Part shown: piece by piece, positions 55,703 to 64,000 of the stretch
How positions within the stretch are numbered: the stretch's first letter is position 1
Layout: each line of letters begins with the position of its first letter
Origin: Sphingopyxis witflariensis
GTDB taxonomy: Bacteria; Pseudomonadota; Alphaproteobacteria; Sphingomonadales; Sphingomonadaceae
DNA: 64,000 nucleotides
NCBI RefSeq assembly: GCF_002205635.1
Contig: NZ_NISJ01000004.1
Coordinates: 62,001 to 126,000, forward strand
Direction: 5' to 3'
Translations under genes and position numbers: made by a program
The notes under the pieces: generated by a model
The model's input: the letters and a program-made list of their open reading frames with translations, nothing else
Databases searched by the model: none
Told to the model about the DNA's origin: nothing

Positions 55703-55729
55703 GGACCCCGGATCAAGTCCGGGGTGACG
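55703..55729. repeat. Palindromic repeat unit right of IS30
   Basis: GGACCCCGGATCAAGTCCGG-GGTGACG matches the unit at 28760-28783. Together with the unit at 54615 it would form a typical inverted pair before IS30 insertion. Confidence 0.8.
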
Positions 55730-55792
55730 ATGAAAGAGAAGCCACGCTATCGGTCGAAGTGGCGATCTGCTTCCTGCCGCTCATCCCAAACA

Positions 55793-55821
55793 AAAAGGGC
55801 GGCCCGAGGGCCGCCCTTTTC
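55793..55821 (-). terminator. Rho-independent terminator of the cold-shock protein gene
   Basis: On the reverse strand AAAAGGGCGGCCC-TCG-GGGCCGCCCTTTTTG has a 9-10 bp GC stem with a short loop and T tract. It lies 20 bases past the stop at 55841. Confidence 0.88.
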
Positions 55822-55840
55822 GTTATCCTTTATCCGCCGA

Positions 55841-56647
55841 TCAGTCCTGATGCGGCTGGATGTTCACCGCAGCGAACTTGCCGCGATCATCGACCTCGAT
55901 GTCGAAAGCGACGCGGTCGCCTTCTTCCAGGCCGGTCATGCCGGCGCGCTGGACCGCGCTGATGTGGACGAAGGCATCGGCCTGTCCATCGTCGCGCGCG
56001 ATAAAGCCGAAGCCCTTGGTCGCGTTGAAGAATTTGACCGTACCCGAGGTACGCTCACCGGTCAGCTGACGCCGGCCGCGGGCGCCGCCGGGCGCTGCGC
56101 CACCGGGGCGCTCGCCACGATCGTCGCGACGCGGTGCGCTATCTTCGATCGGCATCGGTTCGCCTTCGATCTTCAGATCGATGGCCGACACCTTGCCATT
56201 GCGTTCGACGAGGGTGAAGCCGAGCGGCTGACCCGAAGCGAGGCCCTGAAGCCCGGCCTGTTCGACTGCGCTGATGTGAACGAAGACGTCTTCGCCGCCA
56301 TCGTCGCGCGCGACAAAGCCGAAGCCCTTCGCCGGGTTGAAGAATTTCACCGTGCCATTGCCTTCGCCGACGACCTGCGCCGGCATGCCGCCGCCACGTC
56401 CGCCGCCGAAGCCACCACCGCCGCCGCCGCCGCCGCCGAAGCCACCGCCGCCGCTGCGGTCACCGCCGCCGAAGCCGCCGCCACGATCACCACCGCCGAA
56501 GCCGCCGCGGTCGCCAAAACCGCCACCGCGGTTTCCGCCGCCATAGCTGTCGCCGCCGTAGGGTGCAGGTTCGAAGCTATCGAAATTGCCGAAATCATCG
56601 CGCTTGCCGCGCCCCCGCTGGCCGCGGCGATCCTTGTTGAAACTCAT
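55841..56647 (-). CDS. Double cold-shock-domain protein with glycine/RG-rich N-terminus
   Basis: A 268-residue RNA/ssDNA-binding protein. Residues 1-90 are disordered, Gly/Arg/Phe-rich ([19 protein letters not shown]). Two cold-shock domains follow, each with RNP1 and RNP2: [20 protein letters not shown] with FVHISA near residues 100-165, and [20 protein letters not shown] with FVHISA near residues 200-265. A charged linker ([20 protein letters not shown]) joins them. Paired CSDs are known in alphaproteobacteria, but a long RGG/FG-type tail is unusual. Such tails promote RNA binding and condensate formation. Monocistronic, with a terminator downstream. Confidence 0.9.
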   Translation of the reverse strand: MSFNKDRRGQRGRGKRDDFGNFDSFEPAPYGGDSYGGGNRGGGFGDRGGFGGGDRGGGFGGGDRSGGGGFGGGGGGGGGFGGGRGGGMPAQVVGEGNGTVKFFNPAKGFGFVARDDGGEDVFVHISAVEQAGLQGLASGQPLGFTLVERNGKVSAIDLKIEGEPMPIEDSAPRRDDRGERPGGAAPGGARGRRQLTGERTSGTVKFFNATKGFGFIARDDGQADAFVHISAVQRAGMTGLEEGDRVAFDIEVDDRGKFAAVNIQPHQD

Positions 56648-56909
56648 TGTCTAATAGTCGCTTTCGGTTCGTCCATACCCCATTCGATCAGTGCCTTACG
56701 TCGGACGGGGACGCAGTTCACCATGGGCACAGACTCGCCCCGTGCCTCTAACGGCGCAATATATAACCTATAAGCCCGCTGTGAGCGAACGGAAAATTCA
56801 GCACCGAAAAGCCCTGTTTTGCCCGCTTTGCCGCAGGAGTGTGGCGCACCGGCCACAGTGGCGAAAACCAGTCATTGAGCGGCACGGCCGCTTCGCCTAA
56901 GGCGGGCGC

Positions 56910-57527
56910 ATGAGCGTATATTTCCACGAAGAAGATTTGCCCGAGGGCGTGCTGGGTCCCGGCGCGGTCGCGATCGACACCGAAACCATGGGTTTGAACC
57001 CGCTGCGCGACCGGCTTTGCCTCGTCCAGATCAGCGACGGATCGGGCGATGAGCATCTGGTCCGCTTCAAGCCCGGGAGCGCCTATGACGCGCCGGTGCT
57101 GAAAGCGATTTTGACCGATCCCGACCGGCTCAAGCTGTTCCATTTTGCGCGTTTCGACATTGCTGCGCTGCAGCAGGCGCTCGGCGTCGTGACGGCCCCC
57201 GTTTATTGCACCAAGATCGCGTCGCGGCTGATCCGCACCTATACCGACCGACATGGTTTGAAGGAGTTGGTTCGCGAACTTCTGGGCCAGGACGTGTCGA
57301 AGCAGCAGCAGTCGAGCGATTGGGGCGCCGCCGAACTGAGCGACGCGCAGCGCGATTATGCCGCGAGCGACGTGCGCTTTCTGCATGCGATGAAAGAGAT
57401 TCTCGACATGCGGCTGGCGCGCGAAGGGCGTACCGAGCTGGCGCAGGCCTGTTTCGACTTCCTCCCGGCGCGCGCCGCGCTCGATCTTGCGGGTTGGCCC
57501 GAAACCGATATTTTCGCGCATAGTTGA
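56910..57527 (+). CDS. Ribonuclease D-like 3'-5' exonuclease
   Basis: A 205-residue DEDD-family exonuclease. Exo I is AVAIDTETMGLNPLRDRLCL (DxE), Exo II is KLFHFARFDIAALQQAL (Asp), and Exo III is RDYAASDVRFLHAMKE (YxxxD, so DEDDy). It lacks the HRDC domain of full RNase D, as in the short alphaproteobacterial versions. It probably trims tRNA or other RNA. It stands 19 bases before lptC on the same strand, the usual context in sphingomonads. Confidence 0.94.
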   Translation: MSVYFHEEDLPEGVLGPGAVAIDTETMGLNPLRDRLCLVQISDGSGDEHLVRFKPGSAYDAPVLKAILTDPDRLKLFHFARFDIAALQQALGVVTAPVYCTKIASRLIRTYTDRHGLKELVRELLGQDVSKQQQSSDWGAAELSDAQRDYAASDVRFLHAMKEILDMRLAREGRTELAQACFDFLPARAALDLAGWPETDIFAHS

Positions 57528-57546
57528 CCGAAGCGGAGAGCCCCTA

Positions 57547-58185
57547 GTGTCCGAACGCGCCGAACTGGATCGCACGATGCGCCGGATGTGGGCGGCCAGC
57601 GGGTCGAGCCACGACCGCGTCGTGCGCATCCTGCGCTATGGCCTGCCGCTGGTGATCGGCGTCGTCGGGGCGATCCTCGTCTTCTCGCCCTTCACCCAGC
57701 GCACCGAGGTCAGCTTCCTGCTCGCCAAGGATAAGGTCGAGGTGGCGAAGGAACGGATGAAGGTGACGCGCGCCGAATATCGCGGTCAGGATGGCAAGGG
57801 ACAGCCCTTTGCCCTGCTCGCGGGCAGCGCGGTCCAGAAAAGTTCGGCCGAACCGATCGTGCGGATGACCGACCTGTCGGGTGCGATCAAGCTCGTCGAC
57901 GGCCCAGCGACGATCGTCGCCAGGGACGGCGCCTATAATATGGATACCGAAAAGGTCGATTTTCCGGGCGCGGTTCAGGTGAAAAGCGCCGACGGATATC
58001 GCATCGACGCCAATAATGTCGCGATCGACCTCAAGACTCGCAGCCTCGTCGGGCAAGGCGGGGTCAACGGGACGTTGAACATCGGGCATTTTTCGGCCAA
58101 CGAGCTGACCGCCGACCTCGACAAGCGGATCGTGCGATTGCAGGGCAATGCGCGGCTGAGGATCAACCAGGGAGTGCTGAAATGA
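57547..58185 (+). CDS. lptC: LPS export protein LptC
   Basis: A 212-residue single-pass inner-membrane protein that carries LPS to LptA. The N-terminal anchor is YGLPLVIGVVGAILVFSPF. The OstA-like beta-jellyroll includes VTRAEYRGQDGKGQPFALLA, then VRMTDLSGAIKLVDGPATIV and DGYRIDANNVAIDLKTRSLV. GTG 57547 is preferred since GGAG lies 8 bases upstream. It overlaps lptA by four bases (ATGA). Confidence 0.92.
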   Translation: MSERAELDRTMRRMWAASGSSHDRVVRILRYGLPLVIGVVGAILVFSPFTQRTEVSFLLAKDKVEVAKERMKVTRAEYRGQDGKGQPFALLAGSAVQKSSAEPIVRMTDLSGAIKLVDGPATIVARDGAYNMDTEKVDFPGAVQVKSADGYRIDANNVAIDLKTRSLVGQGGVNGTLNIGHFSANELTADLDKRIVRLQGNARLRINQGVLK

Positions 58186-58757
58186 ACCGTCTATCGGCCA
58201 TGAAAAGCGCCGCGCTCGCGGGCGCGGGCTTTGCACTCACCAGCCTTGCGATTCTGTCGACGGGCGGCGGCGATGTCGCGCACGCCCAGGCACTCGCCAA
58301 TCACAACAGCAATGCGCCGGTCGATTTCGCCGCGAACAGCATCGAAGTACAGGACCGGTCCGACCGCGTCGTCATTTCGGGCAATGTCCGCGTGACGCAA
58401 GCGGGGCTGACCCTGACCGCAGCGCGGATGACGGTCGCCTATACGCGTGCCGGTGGCACCGACGTCAACCGGCTCGACGCGACTGGCGGCGTTGTGGTGA
58501 CCAAGGGCGATGAGCGCGCGACGGGCAATGTCGCGATTTACGATCTCGACAAGCGGCTGATCACGATGGTCGGCAATGTCGAGCTGCGCCAGCGTGGGAA
58601 TAACCTGCGCGGCGGGCGATTGCTGATCGACCTCAACACCGGCCGCGCGACGGTCGACGGCCGCGGCGCGGCGCGCGGTCCCGACGGCAATCCGGTTTCG
58701 GGCGGCACCAATGGCCGCGTCACCGGCACCTTCACGGTACCGGAAAGAAAGCAGTAA
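58182..58757 (+). CDS. lptA: LPS transport periplasmic protein LptA
   Basis: A 191-residue periplasmic OstA-fold protein forming the LPS bridge. Signal peptide to about VAHAQAL. The core has VDFAANSIEVQDRSDRVVIS, GNVRVTQAGLTLTAARMTVA and GNVELRQRGNNLRGGRLLID. The Gly/Pro-rich C-terminus (PDGNPVSGGTNGRVTGTF) extends beyond the fold. It overlaps lptC. The ATPase gene lptB, commonly next, is not found directly downstream. Confidence 0.92.
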   Translation: MNRLSAMKSAALAGAGFALTSLAILSTGGGDVAHAQALANHNSNAPVDFAANSIEVQDRSDRVVISGNVRVTQAGLTLTAARMTVAYTRAGGTDVNRLDATGGVVVTKGDERATGNVAIYDLDKRLITMVGNVELRQRGNNLRGGRLLIDLNTGRATVDGRGAARGPDGNPVSGGTNGRVTGTFTVPERKQ

Positions 58758-58863
58758 CCACATAGCTTCACCGGACCGATAGCTTCGGTCCGCGATGTTC
58801 GCCGCAGGGACCAATCACCTGCGGCGCCGGGGGGCGAGCCGCGCAAGCAAGGCCAAGCCCCCG

Positions 58864-59016
58864 ATGCGTTTTTCCCCGCTTGTTCCGCTCCGTCGCCCCG
58901 TTTTCGGCCGCCGTCAGGTGCCGCCCGATCTGCCCGTCGTCGCGGGGCCGACCCGCGAAGAACGCCGCCTGATCGACCGGATCATCCGCCGCATGGGGGA
59001 TCGCGAGTCGCGTTAG
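58864..59016 (+). CDS. Short basic hypothetical protein
   Basis: About 50 residues from ATG 58864 (an earlier start is at 58795). Very basic: FGRRQVPPDLPVVAGPTREE followed by RRLIDRIIRRMGDRESR. Codon use is like neighbours. No family recognised; it may be a real small protein or chance frame. Confidence 0.35.
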   Translation: MRFSPLVPLRRPVFGRRQVPPDLPVVAGPTREERRLIDRIIRRMGDRESR

Positions 59017-59120
59017 GGCTGTGGCCGGGCGTCGGGCTCCGCTCGTCTTCGACTCCGCCGGGGAACAAGTTGCGCTTCGGCGCTTGGCGATAGACTCGCG
59101 CGTCCCTACATGGGGCGCGC

Positions 59121-60935
59121 ATGCCGCCTGACACTTCCACCTCCGCCGACGCGAACCGCGAACCGCCCGTCCTTGGGACGCTCAAGCGGTTCCTGCCCTA
59201 TTTATGGCCGGCGGGGCACACCGAGCATAAGGTCCGCATCGTCCTTGCGGGCCTTATCGTGCTGGCGTCGAAGGGCATCCAGCTGTCGATGGGCTTCCTC
59301 TATGGCGCCGCGATCGACAAGATGGCGCCGGGGATGGAGGAAGGTGTCGCGCTCGCGATCGGGCTGGTGCTGGCCTATGCTGGCGCGCGCTTTGCCGGGG
59401 TCTTGTTCGATAACCTCCGCAACGTCGTGTTCGAACGGGTCGGGCAGGATGCGACGCGCGAACTGGCGACCGCGACCTTCAGCCATCTCCACGCGCTGAG
59501 CCTGCGCTTCCATCTCGCGCGGCGGACGGGTGAGGTCACCAAGGTGATCGAGCGCGGGACCAAGAGCATCGACACGATGCTCTATTTCCTGCTGTTCAAC
59601 ATCGCGCCGACGATCGTCGAACTGGCCGCGGTGCTGATCATCTTCTGGACCAAGTTCAGCTTTGGCCTCGCCAGCGCGACCGCGCTGATGGTCGTTGTCT
59701 ATATCATCTTCACCCGCAAGGTAACCGACTGGCGCAACGCGCTGCGCACGCGGATGAACGACCTCGACACGCTGACGATCGGGCGCAGCGTCGACAGCCT
59801 GCTCAATTACGAAACGGTCAAATATTTCGGCGCCGAAGAGCGCGAGGCGGCGCGCTATCGCGATGTCGCCGACCAATATGCCAAGGCCGCGGTGAAGAGC
59901 GAGAACAGCCTCGCGTGGCTCAACATCGGGCAGAGTCTGATCACCAACGCCGCGATGGCAGGGGCGATGGCCTATACCGTATGGGGCTGGTCGAAGGGGC
60001 AGTTCGCCGTCGGTGACGTCGTGCTGGTGAACACTTTGCTCGCGCAGCTGTTCCGCCCGCTCGACATGCTCGGCATGGTTTACCGCGTGATCCGTCAGGG
60101 GCTGATCGACATGGAGGCGATGTTCCGCCTGATCGACACCCCGTCCGAAATTCGCGACGCGCCCGATGCCCGGCCGCTCGTCGTGAACGGCGGCGCGGTG
60201 GCGTTCGACAATGTCGTGTTCGGTTATGAGCCCGACCGGACGATCCTGAACGGTGTGAGCTTTGCGGTCGGTGCGGGCGAGACGCTGGCGATCGTCGGGC
60301 CGTCGGGCGCGGGAAAATCGACGATCGCGCGGCTGCTCTTCCGTTTCTATGACCCGCAGGGCGGGCGCATCCTGATCGACGATCAGGATATCGCGCATGT
60401 CACGCAAAAGAGCCTGCGCGGCGAGATCGGGATTGTTCCGCAGGACACGGTGCTGTTCAACGACAGTATCGGGTACAACATCGCCTATGGCCGCGAGGGC
60501 GCGAACGCCGCCGAGATTGCGGCTGCGGCCGAGGGCGCGGCGATCGACAGCTTCATCGGCATCCTGCCGCAAGGTTATGACACCGAGGTCGGCGAGCGCG
60601 GGCTCAAGCTGTCGGGCGGCGAGAAACAGCGCGTCGCGATCGCGCGCACCTTGCTCAAAAATCCGCCAGTGCTGATCCTCGACGAAGCAACGAGCGCGCT
60701 CGACAGCCGCACCGAGGCGGCGATTCAGGACACGCTCGAACGCATTGCGAAGCGGCGGACGACGCTGGTGATCGCGCACCGCCTGTCGACCGTGACCGGC
60801 GCCGACCGCATCATCGTCCTCGATCACGGCCGCGTCGCCGAAACGGGGACGCACGATCAGCTTCTCGCCATGCGAGGGCTCTACGCCGACATGTGGGCGC
60901 GGCAGCAGGCGGAGAAGGAAGAGGGGACGGTTTAG
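59121..60935 (+). CDS. Atm1-type ABC exporter (ABCB family)
   Basis: A 604-residue half-transporter resembling the Novosphingobium Atm1 exporter of glutathione-linked metals. Six-helix membrane domain (about residues 30-310) includes RRTGEVTKVIERGTKSIDTM. The ATPase domain holds Walker A GPSGAGKST, Q-loop VPQDTVLFN, signature LKLSGGEKQR, Walker B VLILDEATSALDS and the switch His in VIAHRLSTV. All motifs are intact. Mitochondrial Atm1 homologues export glutathione-bound sulfur species. No partner gene is adjacent. Confidence 0.95.
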   Translation: MPPDTSTSADANREPPVLGTLKRFLPYLWPAGHTEHKVRIVLAGLIVLASKGIQLSMGFLYGAAIDKMAPGMEEGVALAIGLVLAYAGARFAGVLFDNLRNVVFERVGQDATRELATATFSHLHALSLRFHLARRTGEVTKVIERGTKSIDTMLYFLLFNIAPTIVELAAVLIIFWTKFSFGLASATALMVVVYIIFTRKVTDWRNALRTRMNDLDTLTIGRSVDSLLNYETVKYFGAEEREAARYRDVADQYAKAAVKSENSLAWLNIGQSLITNAAMAGAMAYTVWGWSKGQFAVGDVVLVNTLLAQLFRPLDMLGMVYRVIRQGLIDMEAMFRLIDTPSEIRDAPDARPLVVNGGAVAFDNVVFGYEPDRTILNGVSFAVGAGETLAIVGPSGAGKSTIARLLFRFYDPQGGRILIDDQDIAHVTQKSLRGEIGIVPQDTVLFNDSIGYNIAYGREGANAAEIAAAAEGAAIDSFIGILPQGYDTEVGERGLKLSGGEKQRVAIARTLLKNPPVLILDEATSALDSRTEAAIQDTLERIAKRRTTLVIAHRLSTVTGADRIIVLDHGRVAETGTHDQLLAMRGLYADMWARQQAEKEEGTV

Positions 60936-60946
60936 TCCCTGCTTCG

Positions 60947-61333
60947 TCAGGTGATCAGGCTTTTGGATGCCGAAATGTGGAATGGCTCGATGCTGGCGAG
61001 AACCGCGTCGGGTACCGGGCAACTGTTCGCGTTACACATCACATCGATCCGGTCGAGGTTCCCGGCTCCATCGACCGACAGCATGATTTCGAGCTGTCCT
61101 ATGCTGTCCAAGGCGAAATCGGCATTGAAAACGACACTGCCCTGTTTGGTTTGACGAGCGATCGGCGCGGTTCCGGGGCGCACGCGCACCGAGAAGCTGT
61201 TGCATCCGCAATCGCAGAAATCGGAAAATTCGGCTCCCTCGAACTGCTGTGCCAGCCGAGCAGGGTTGGGAAAGCCGCAGCGAGCGATCACGAAATCGCG
61301 CCAATAGGCGGCCTGGTCGGGTCCATTCGGCAT
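60947..61333 (-). CDS. Hypothetical cysteine-rich protein
   Basis: A 128-residue cytoplasmic protein. A cluster FSDFCDCGCNSFSVRV near residue 38 could bind metal, and further cysteines are in DVMCNANSCPVPDA. The N-terminus PDQAAYWRDFVIARCGFPN recalls small proteins of unknown function. Convergent with the ABC exporter gene. Confidence 0.7.
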   Translation of the reverse strand: MPNGPDQAAYWRDFVIARCGFPNPARLAQQFEGAEFSDFCDCGCNSFSVRVRPGTAPIARQTKQGSVVFNADFALDSIGQLEIMLSVDGAGNLDRIDVMCNANSCPVPDAVLASIEPFHISASKSLIT

Positions 61334-61428
61334 GGGCGAATGTTAAGACCGACCGAAGTGAAGGGCAATCGCAACCAAATCACTTGTGTTACTTGACCCG
61401 ATGCGGTTTCGGCCCGTAGGCGTTGGAA

Positions 61429-63075
61429 ATGCCACATGATACCTCGTTGATCGGAACCATCGTCGCCGGCCTGGGCGTCGCGTTCCTGATGGGGGCGCTG
61501 GCGCATCGGCTGCGCATTTCACCGATCGCAGGCTATTTGCTCGCGGGCGTGCTCGTCGGGCCGTTCACCCCGGGTTTCGTCGCCGATACCGGGCTCGCGC
61601 TCCAGCTCGCCGAGATTGGCGTGATCCTGCTGATGTTCGGCGTCGGGCTTCATTTTTCGCTCAAAGACCTGCTCTCGGTGCGCAAGATTGCGGTGCCGGG
61701 GGCGCTTGTGCAGATCGCGGTAGCGACCAGCCTGGGGGTCGCGCTGGGGCTGTGGCTCGGCTGGTCGGTCGAGGGCAGCGTGGTTTTCGGCCTTGCACTG
61801 TCGGTCGCGAGTACGGTCGTGCTGCTGCGGGCGCTGCAGGCGCGCGACATGCTCGACAGCGAAATGGGGCGGATCGCGGTCGGCTGGCTGATCGTCGAGG
61901 ATCTGGTGATGGTCCTCGCACTCGTGCTGCTTCCCGCCTTTTTCGGTGCACGCGGTGACGCGGCGACGACTGCGGGGCTCGCGCAGGCGGCGGCGATCGT
62001 CTTCGTCAAGGTCGTCGGCTTCATCGCTTTCATGTTGATCGTCGGACGGCGGGTGCTGCCATGGGTGCTGCACTGGGTTGCACATTCGGGGTCGCGCGAG
62101 CTGTTCCGGCTCGCAGTGCTCGCGATCGCGCTCGGCGTCGCCTTCGGCGCGGCGGTGATTTTTGATGTCAGCTTTGCGCTTGGCGCCTTTTTCGCCGGCA
62201 TGATCCTCGGCGAAACGCAGCTCAGCCGCCGCGCCGCCGAAGAGACGCTGCCGCTGCGCGATGCCTTTGCGGTGCTGTTCTTCGTCTCGGTCGGGATGCT
62301 GTTCGACCCGACGGTGCTGGTCGAACAGCCGGGGCCGGTGCTCGCGACGGTCGCTATCATCGTGCTGGGCAAGTCGCTCGCGGCCTTTGCCATCGTCCGC
62401 GCCTTTGGCCATTCGGGGCGGACCGCGACGACGGTGTCGGTCAGCCTCGCGCAGATTGGCGAATTTTCCTTCATCCTCGCGGGGCTGGGGGTCGGGCTGA
62501 AAGTCATGCCCGACACCGCCCGTGACCTGATCCTTGCCGGGTCGATCCTGTCGATCCTGTTCAACCCCCTGCTCTTCACGCTGGCGGTGCGGTGGATGCG
62601 CGCCGAGACCGAGCGCGAAGCCGAGGCCGACGCGGCGGCCGAGGCGGCATTGCCGCCGCCCGAGCCGGTGCGCACCGTGCTGATCGGCTTTGGCCGCGTC
62701 GGCAGCCATATCGGCAGCCTTGTGTGCGGGCGCGGCGAGCGGCTGACGGTGATCGAGGATCAGGGCGATATGGCGGCGGCGGCCGAAGCGGCGGGCGCGA
62801 CGGTCATCATCGGCAATGCCGCGAAGGAAAGCGTGCTGCGCCAGGCGCAGATCGAAAGCGCGACGACCCTGTTGATCGCGATCCCCGAAGGGGTCGAGGC
62901 GGGCGTGATCGTGCGCCGCGCCCGCGCGATCAACCCCGCGCTGACGATCGTCGCGCGCGCCCATTCGGACGAAGAGGTCGACGATCTGAAGCGGCGCGGC
63001 GCCGACCATGTTGTGATGGCCGAACGCGAGACCGCATCGCGGATGGCGGAACGTGCGCTGACGATGCGGAAATAG
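61429..63075 (+). CDS. YbaL/KefB-type cation:proton antiporter
   Basis: A 548-residue monovalent cation:proton antiporter-2 family protein. About 12 membrane helices come first (IAGYLLAGVLVGPFTPGF, QLAEIGVILLMFGVGLHFSL, VGWLIVEDLVMVLALVLL). A cytosolic RCK/TrkA-N domain follows: RTVLIGFGRVGSHIGSLVCG (Rossmann) and IEDQGDMAAAAEAAGATVII. It resembles E. coli YbaL, which exports potassium, likely glutathione- or nucleotide-gated. ATG 61429 is used; TTG 61423 is an alternative. Confidence 0.93.
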   Translation: MPHDTSLIGTIVAGLGVAFLMGALAHRLRISPIAGYLLAGVLVGPFTPGFVADTGLALQLAEIGVILLMFGVGLHFSLKDLLSVRKIAVPGALVQIAVATSLGVALGLWLGWSVEGSVVFGLALSVASTVVLLRALQARDMLDSEMGRIAVGWLIVEDLVMVLALVLLPAFFGARGDAATTAGLAQAAAIVFVKVVGFIAFMLIVGRRVLPWVLHWVAHSGSRELFRLAVLAIALGVAFGAAVIFDVSFALGAFFAGMILGETQLSRRAAEETLPLRDAFAVLFFVSVGMLFDPTVLVEQPGPVLATVAIIVLGKSLAAFAIVRAFGHSGRTATTVSVSLAQIGEFSFILAGLGVGLKVMPDTARDLILAGSILSILFNPLLFTLAVRWMRAETEREAEADAAAEAALPPPEPVRTVLIGFGRVGSHIGSLVCGRGERLTVIEDQGDMAAAAEAAGATVIIGNAAKESVLRQAQIESATTLLIAIPEGVEAGVIVRRARAINPALTIVARAHSDEEVDDLKRRGADHVVMAERETASRMAERALTMRK

Positions 63076-63102
63076 GCCGAAGTTCGGCCGACACCCAATA
63101 TT

Positions 63103-63177
63103 GTCATCCCCGCGAAAGCGGGGACCCAGTTCAGACGGTCGCTGCGCAAACTGGGTTCCCGCTTTCGCGGGAATGAC
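63103..63177. repeat. Palindromic repeat pair (CCCGCGAAAGCGGG type)
   Basis: GTCATCCCCGCGAAAGCGGG then GACCCAGTT, a 17-base centre, and AACTGGGTTCCCGCTTTCGC followed by GGGAATGAC. The arms are near-exact inverses, located between the antiporter and recQ. Same design as the pairs at 46364 and 46748. Confidence 0.9.
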
Positions 63178-63268
63178 GAGGGGGAAGGGGCGACACGAGC
63201 GGGAATGGGGTGGGCCGACATAGAGGGGGCTTCCCCCGCCGCGCTATCCCCCCTATCGCGGCCCCGAT

Positions 63269-64000
63269 ATGTCCGCTGACGCGCTTCTCCCCCTGCTCAA
63301 ATCGACCTTTGGCTTCGACCATTTCCGCGGCCGACAGGCCGAGGTCGTCGACCGGGTGATGGCGCGCGAGCGCACGCTGGCGGTGATGCCGACCGGCGCG
63401 GGCAAGTCATTGACCTATCAATTGCCCGCGGTCGCGCTCGACGGCTGCGTCGTCGTCGTGTCGCCGCTGATCGCGCTGATGCACGATCAGTTGCGCGGCG
63501 CGCGCGCGGCGGGGATCCGCGCCGCGAGCCTGACCAGCGTCGATATGGACGGCGCCGAAACGCGGCAGGCCTATCGCGACGGCACGCTCGATCTGCTGTA
63601 TGTCGCCCCCGAACGCGCGACGGGCGAGGGGTTTCGCGCGCTGCTCGAGGCCCGCACCCCGGCATTGTTCGCGATCGACGAAGCGCATTGCGTTTCGGAA
63701 TGGGGGCATGATTTCCGCCCCGATTACCGCTTGCTCCGTCCGTTGCTCGATGCCTTTCCGCAGGTGCCGCGCCTCGCGCTCACCGCAACCGCCGACAAGC
63801 ACACGCGCGAGGATATTCTCGTTCAGCTCGGTATCCCCGATGACGGGCTGATCCTCGCGGGTTTCGACCGGCCGAACATCCGCTATGCGATCCGCCCGCG
63901 GATCAGTCCGGCGCGGCAGCTGCTCGATTTCATCGCCGCCAATCCTGGGCCGGGGATCGTCTATGCCCCGACGCGCAGCGGCACCGAGCGGCTCGCCGAA
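63269..64000 (+). CDS. recQ: ATP-dependent DNA helicase RecQ, 3' end cut by window edge
   Basis: The first 244 codons of a RecQ-family helicase. Motif 0/Q is FGFDHFRGRQAEVVDRVM, Walker A AVMPTGAGKSLTYQLPA, motif II FAIDEAHCVSEWGHDF, motif III RLALTATADKHTREDI. The second RecA-like domain begins at GIVYAPTRSGTERLAE. RQC and HRDC regions, if present, are beyond the window. ATG 63269 begins SADALLPLLKSTFGF. Confidence 0.95.
   Translation, partial: MSADALLPLLKSTFGFDHFRGRQAEVVDRVMARERTLAVMPTGAGKSLTYQLPAVALDGCVVVVSPLIALMHDQLRGARAAGIRAASLTSVDMDGAETRQAYRDGTLDLLYVAPERATGEGFRALLEARTPALFAIDEAHCVSEWGHDFRPDYRLLRPLLDAFPQVPRLALTATADKHTREDILVQLGIPDDGLILAGFDRPNIRYAIRPRISPARQLLDFIAANPGPGIVYAPTRSGTERLAE

Overview
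This 64 kb window is GC-rich alphaproteobacterial chromosome. It looks like a Sphingomonadaceae genome, probably close to Sphingopyxis. The evidence is four large TonB-dependent receptors, an Atm1-type ABC exporter like the Novosphingobium one, the order ileS-lspA-DUF3035, and many GTCATCCC...GGGATGAC palindromes. The genus is inferred from gene content; no rRNA or other marker lies in the window. I recognised no tRNA or rRNA gene and no CRISPR array.

1-10.9 kb: a catabolic/uptake island. Two TonB receptors (1-1974, cut by the window edge, and 8167-10353), an MFS transporter, two Nu-type glutathione S-transferases, a CaiB/BaiF CoA-transferase, an HMG-CoA-lyase-like enzyme, an ABM-domain protein and two DUF3237 proteins form three divergent pairs. 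Each divergent promoter region carries the same operator-like palindrome (TTAGTATACTAA or a close variant). This looks like one regulon for an unknown substrate, imported across both membranes, activated to a CoA thioester and cleaved by a retro-aldol/Claisen lyase.

10.9-23.8 kb: a zinc-ribbon/SH3 protein, then a reverse-strand module of two 2-oxoglutarate-type hydroxylases fused to TPR regions, a TPR-sulfotransferase and a very large Oar/RagA-like TonB receptor. The receptor carries an in-frame amber codon. A siderophore-type TonB receptor with a Fur-like palindrome follows on the + strand.

23.8-31.3 kb: small housekeeping and accessory genes (Mpo1-like, lipoprotein, OsmC, 2H phosphoesterase, arylamine N-acetyltransferase, SnoaL-like, zinc-finger and glycine-zipper proteins). 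A frameshifted second 2H phosphoesterase follows, then an AT-rich, clearly foreign gene for a stand-alone RelA/SpoT-type (p)ppGpp synthetase.

31.3-42.3 kb: thiC behind a TPP riboswitch, a TPR protein built from seven 129-bp tandem units, a WYL regulator, a GFA protein, a DMT transporter, a MipA/OmpV protein, dxs and a membrane protein.

42.3-52.2 kb: a long reverse-strand series. purE-purK-folA-dipeptidase-ribF are tightly packed, mostly with 4-base overlaps. Then come a GDPD-family protein, a frameshifted GIY-YIG nuclease between two copies of a palindromic repeat, ileS, lspA and a DUF3035 lipoprotein.

52.3-64 kb: a GGDEF protein, a degenerate GDT1-like membrane protein, Dps, an IS30 element inserted between two palindromic repeat units, a double cold-shock-domain protein with a glycine/RG-rich N-terminus, RNase D-lptC-lptA, an Atm1-like ABC exporter, a YbaL/KefB antiporter and the start of recQ.

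The best candidates for undescribed biology are the TonB receptor/sulfotransferase/hydroxylase module, the palindrome-linked catabolic regulon, the AT-rich alarmone synthetase and the GIY-YIG gene embedded in palindromic repeats. Three genes are interrupted: one amber codon and two frameshifts in short A runs. These may be real decay or sequencing error.
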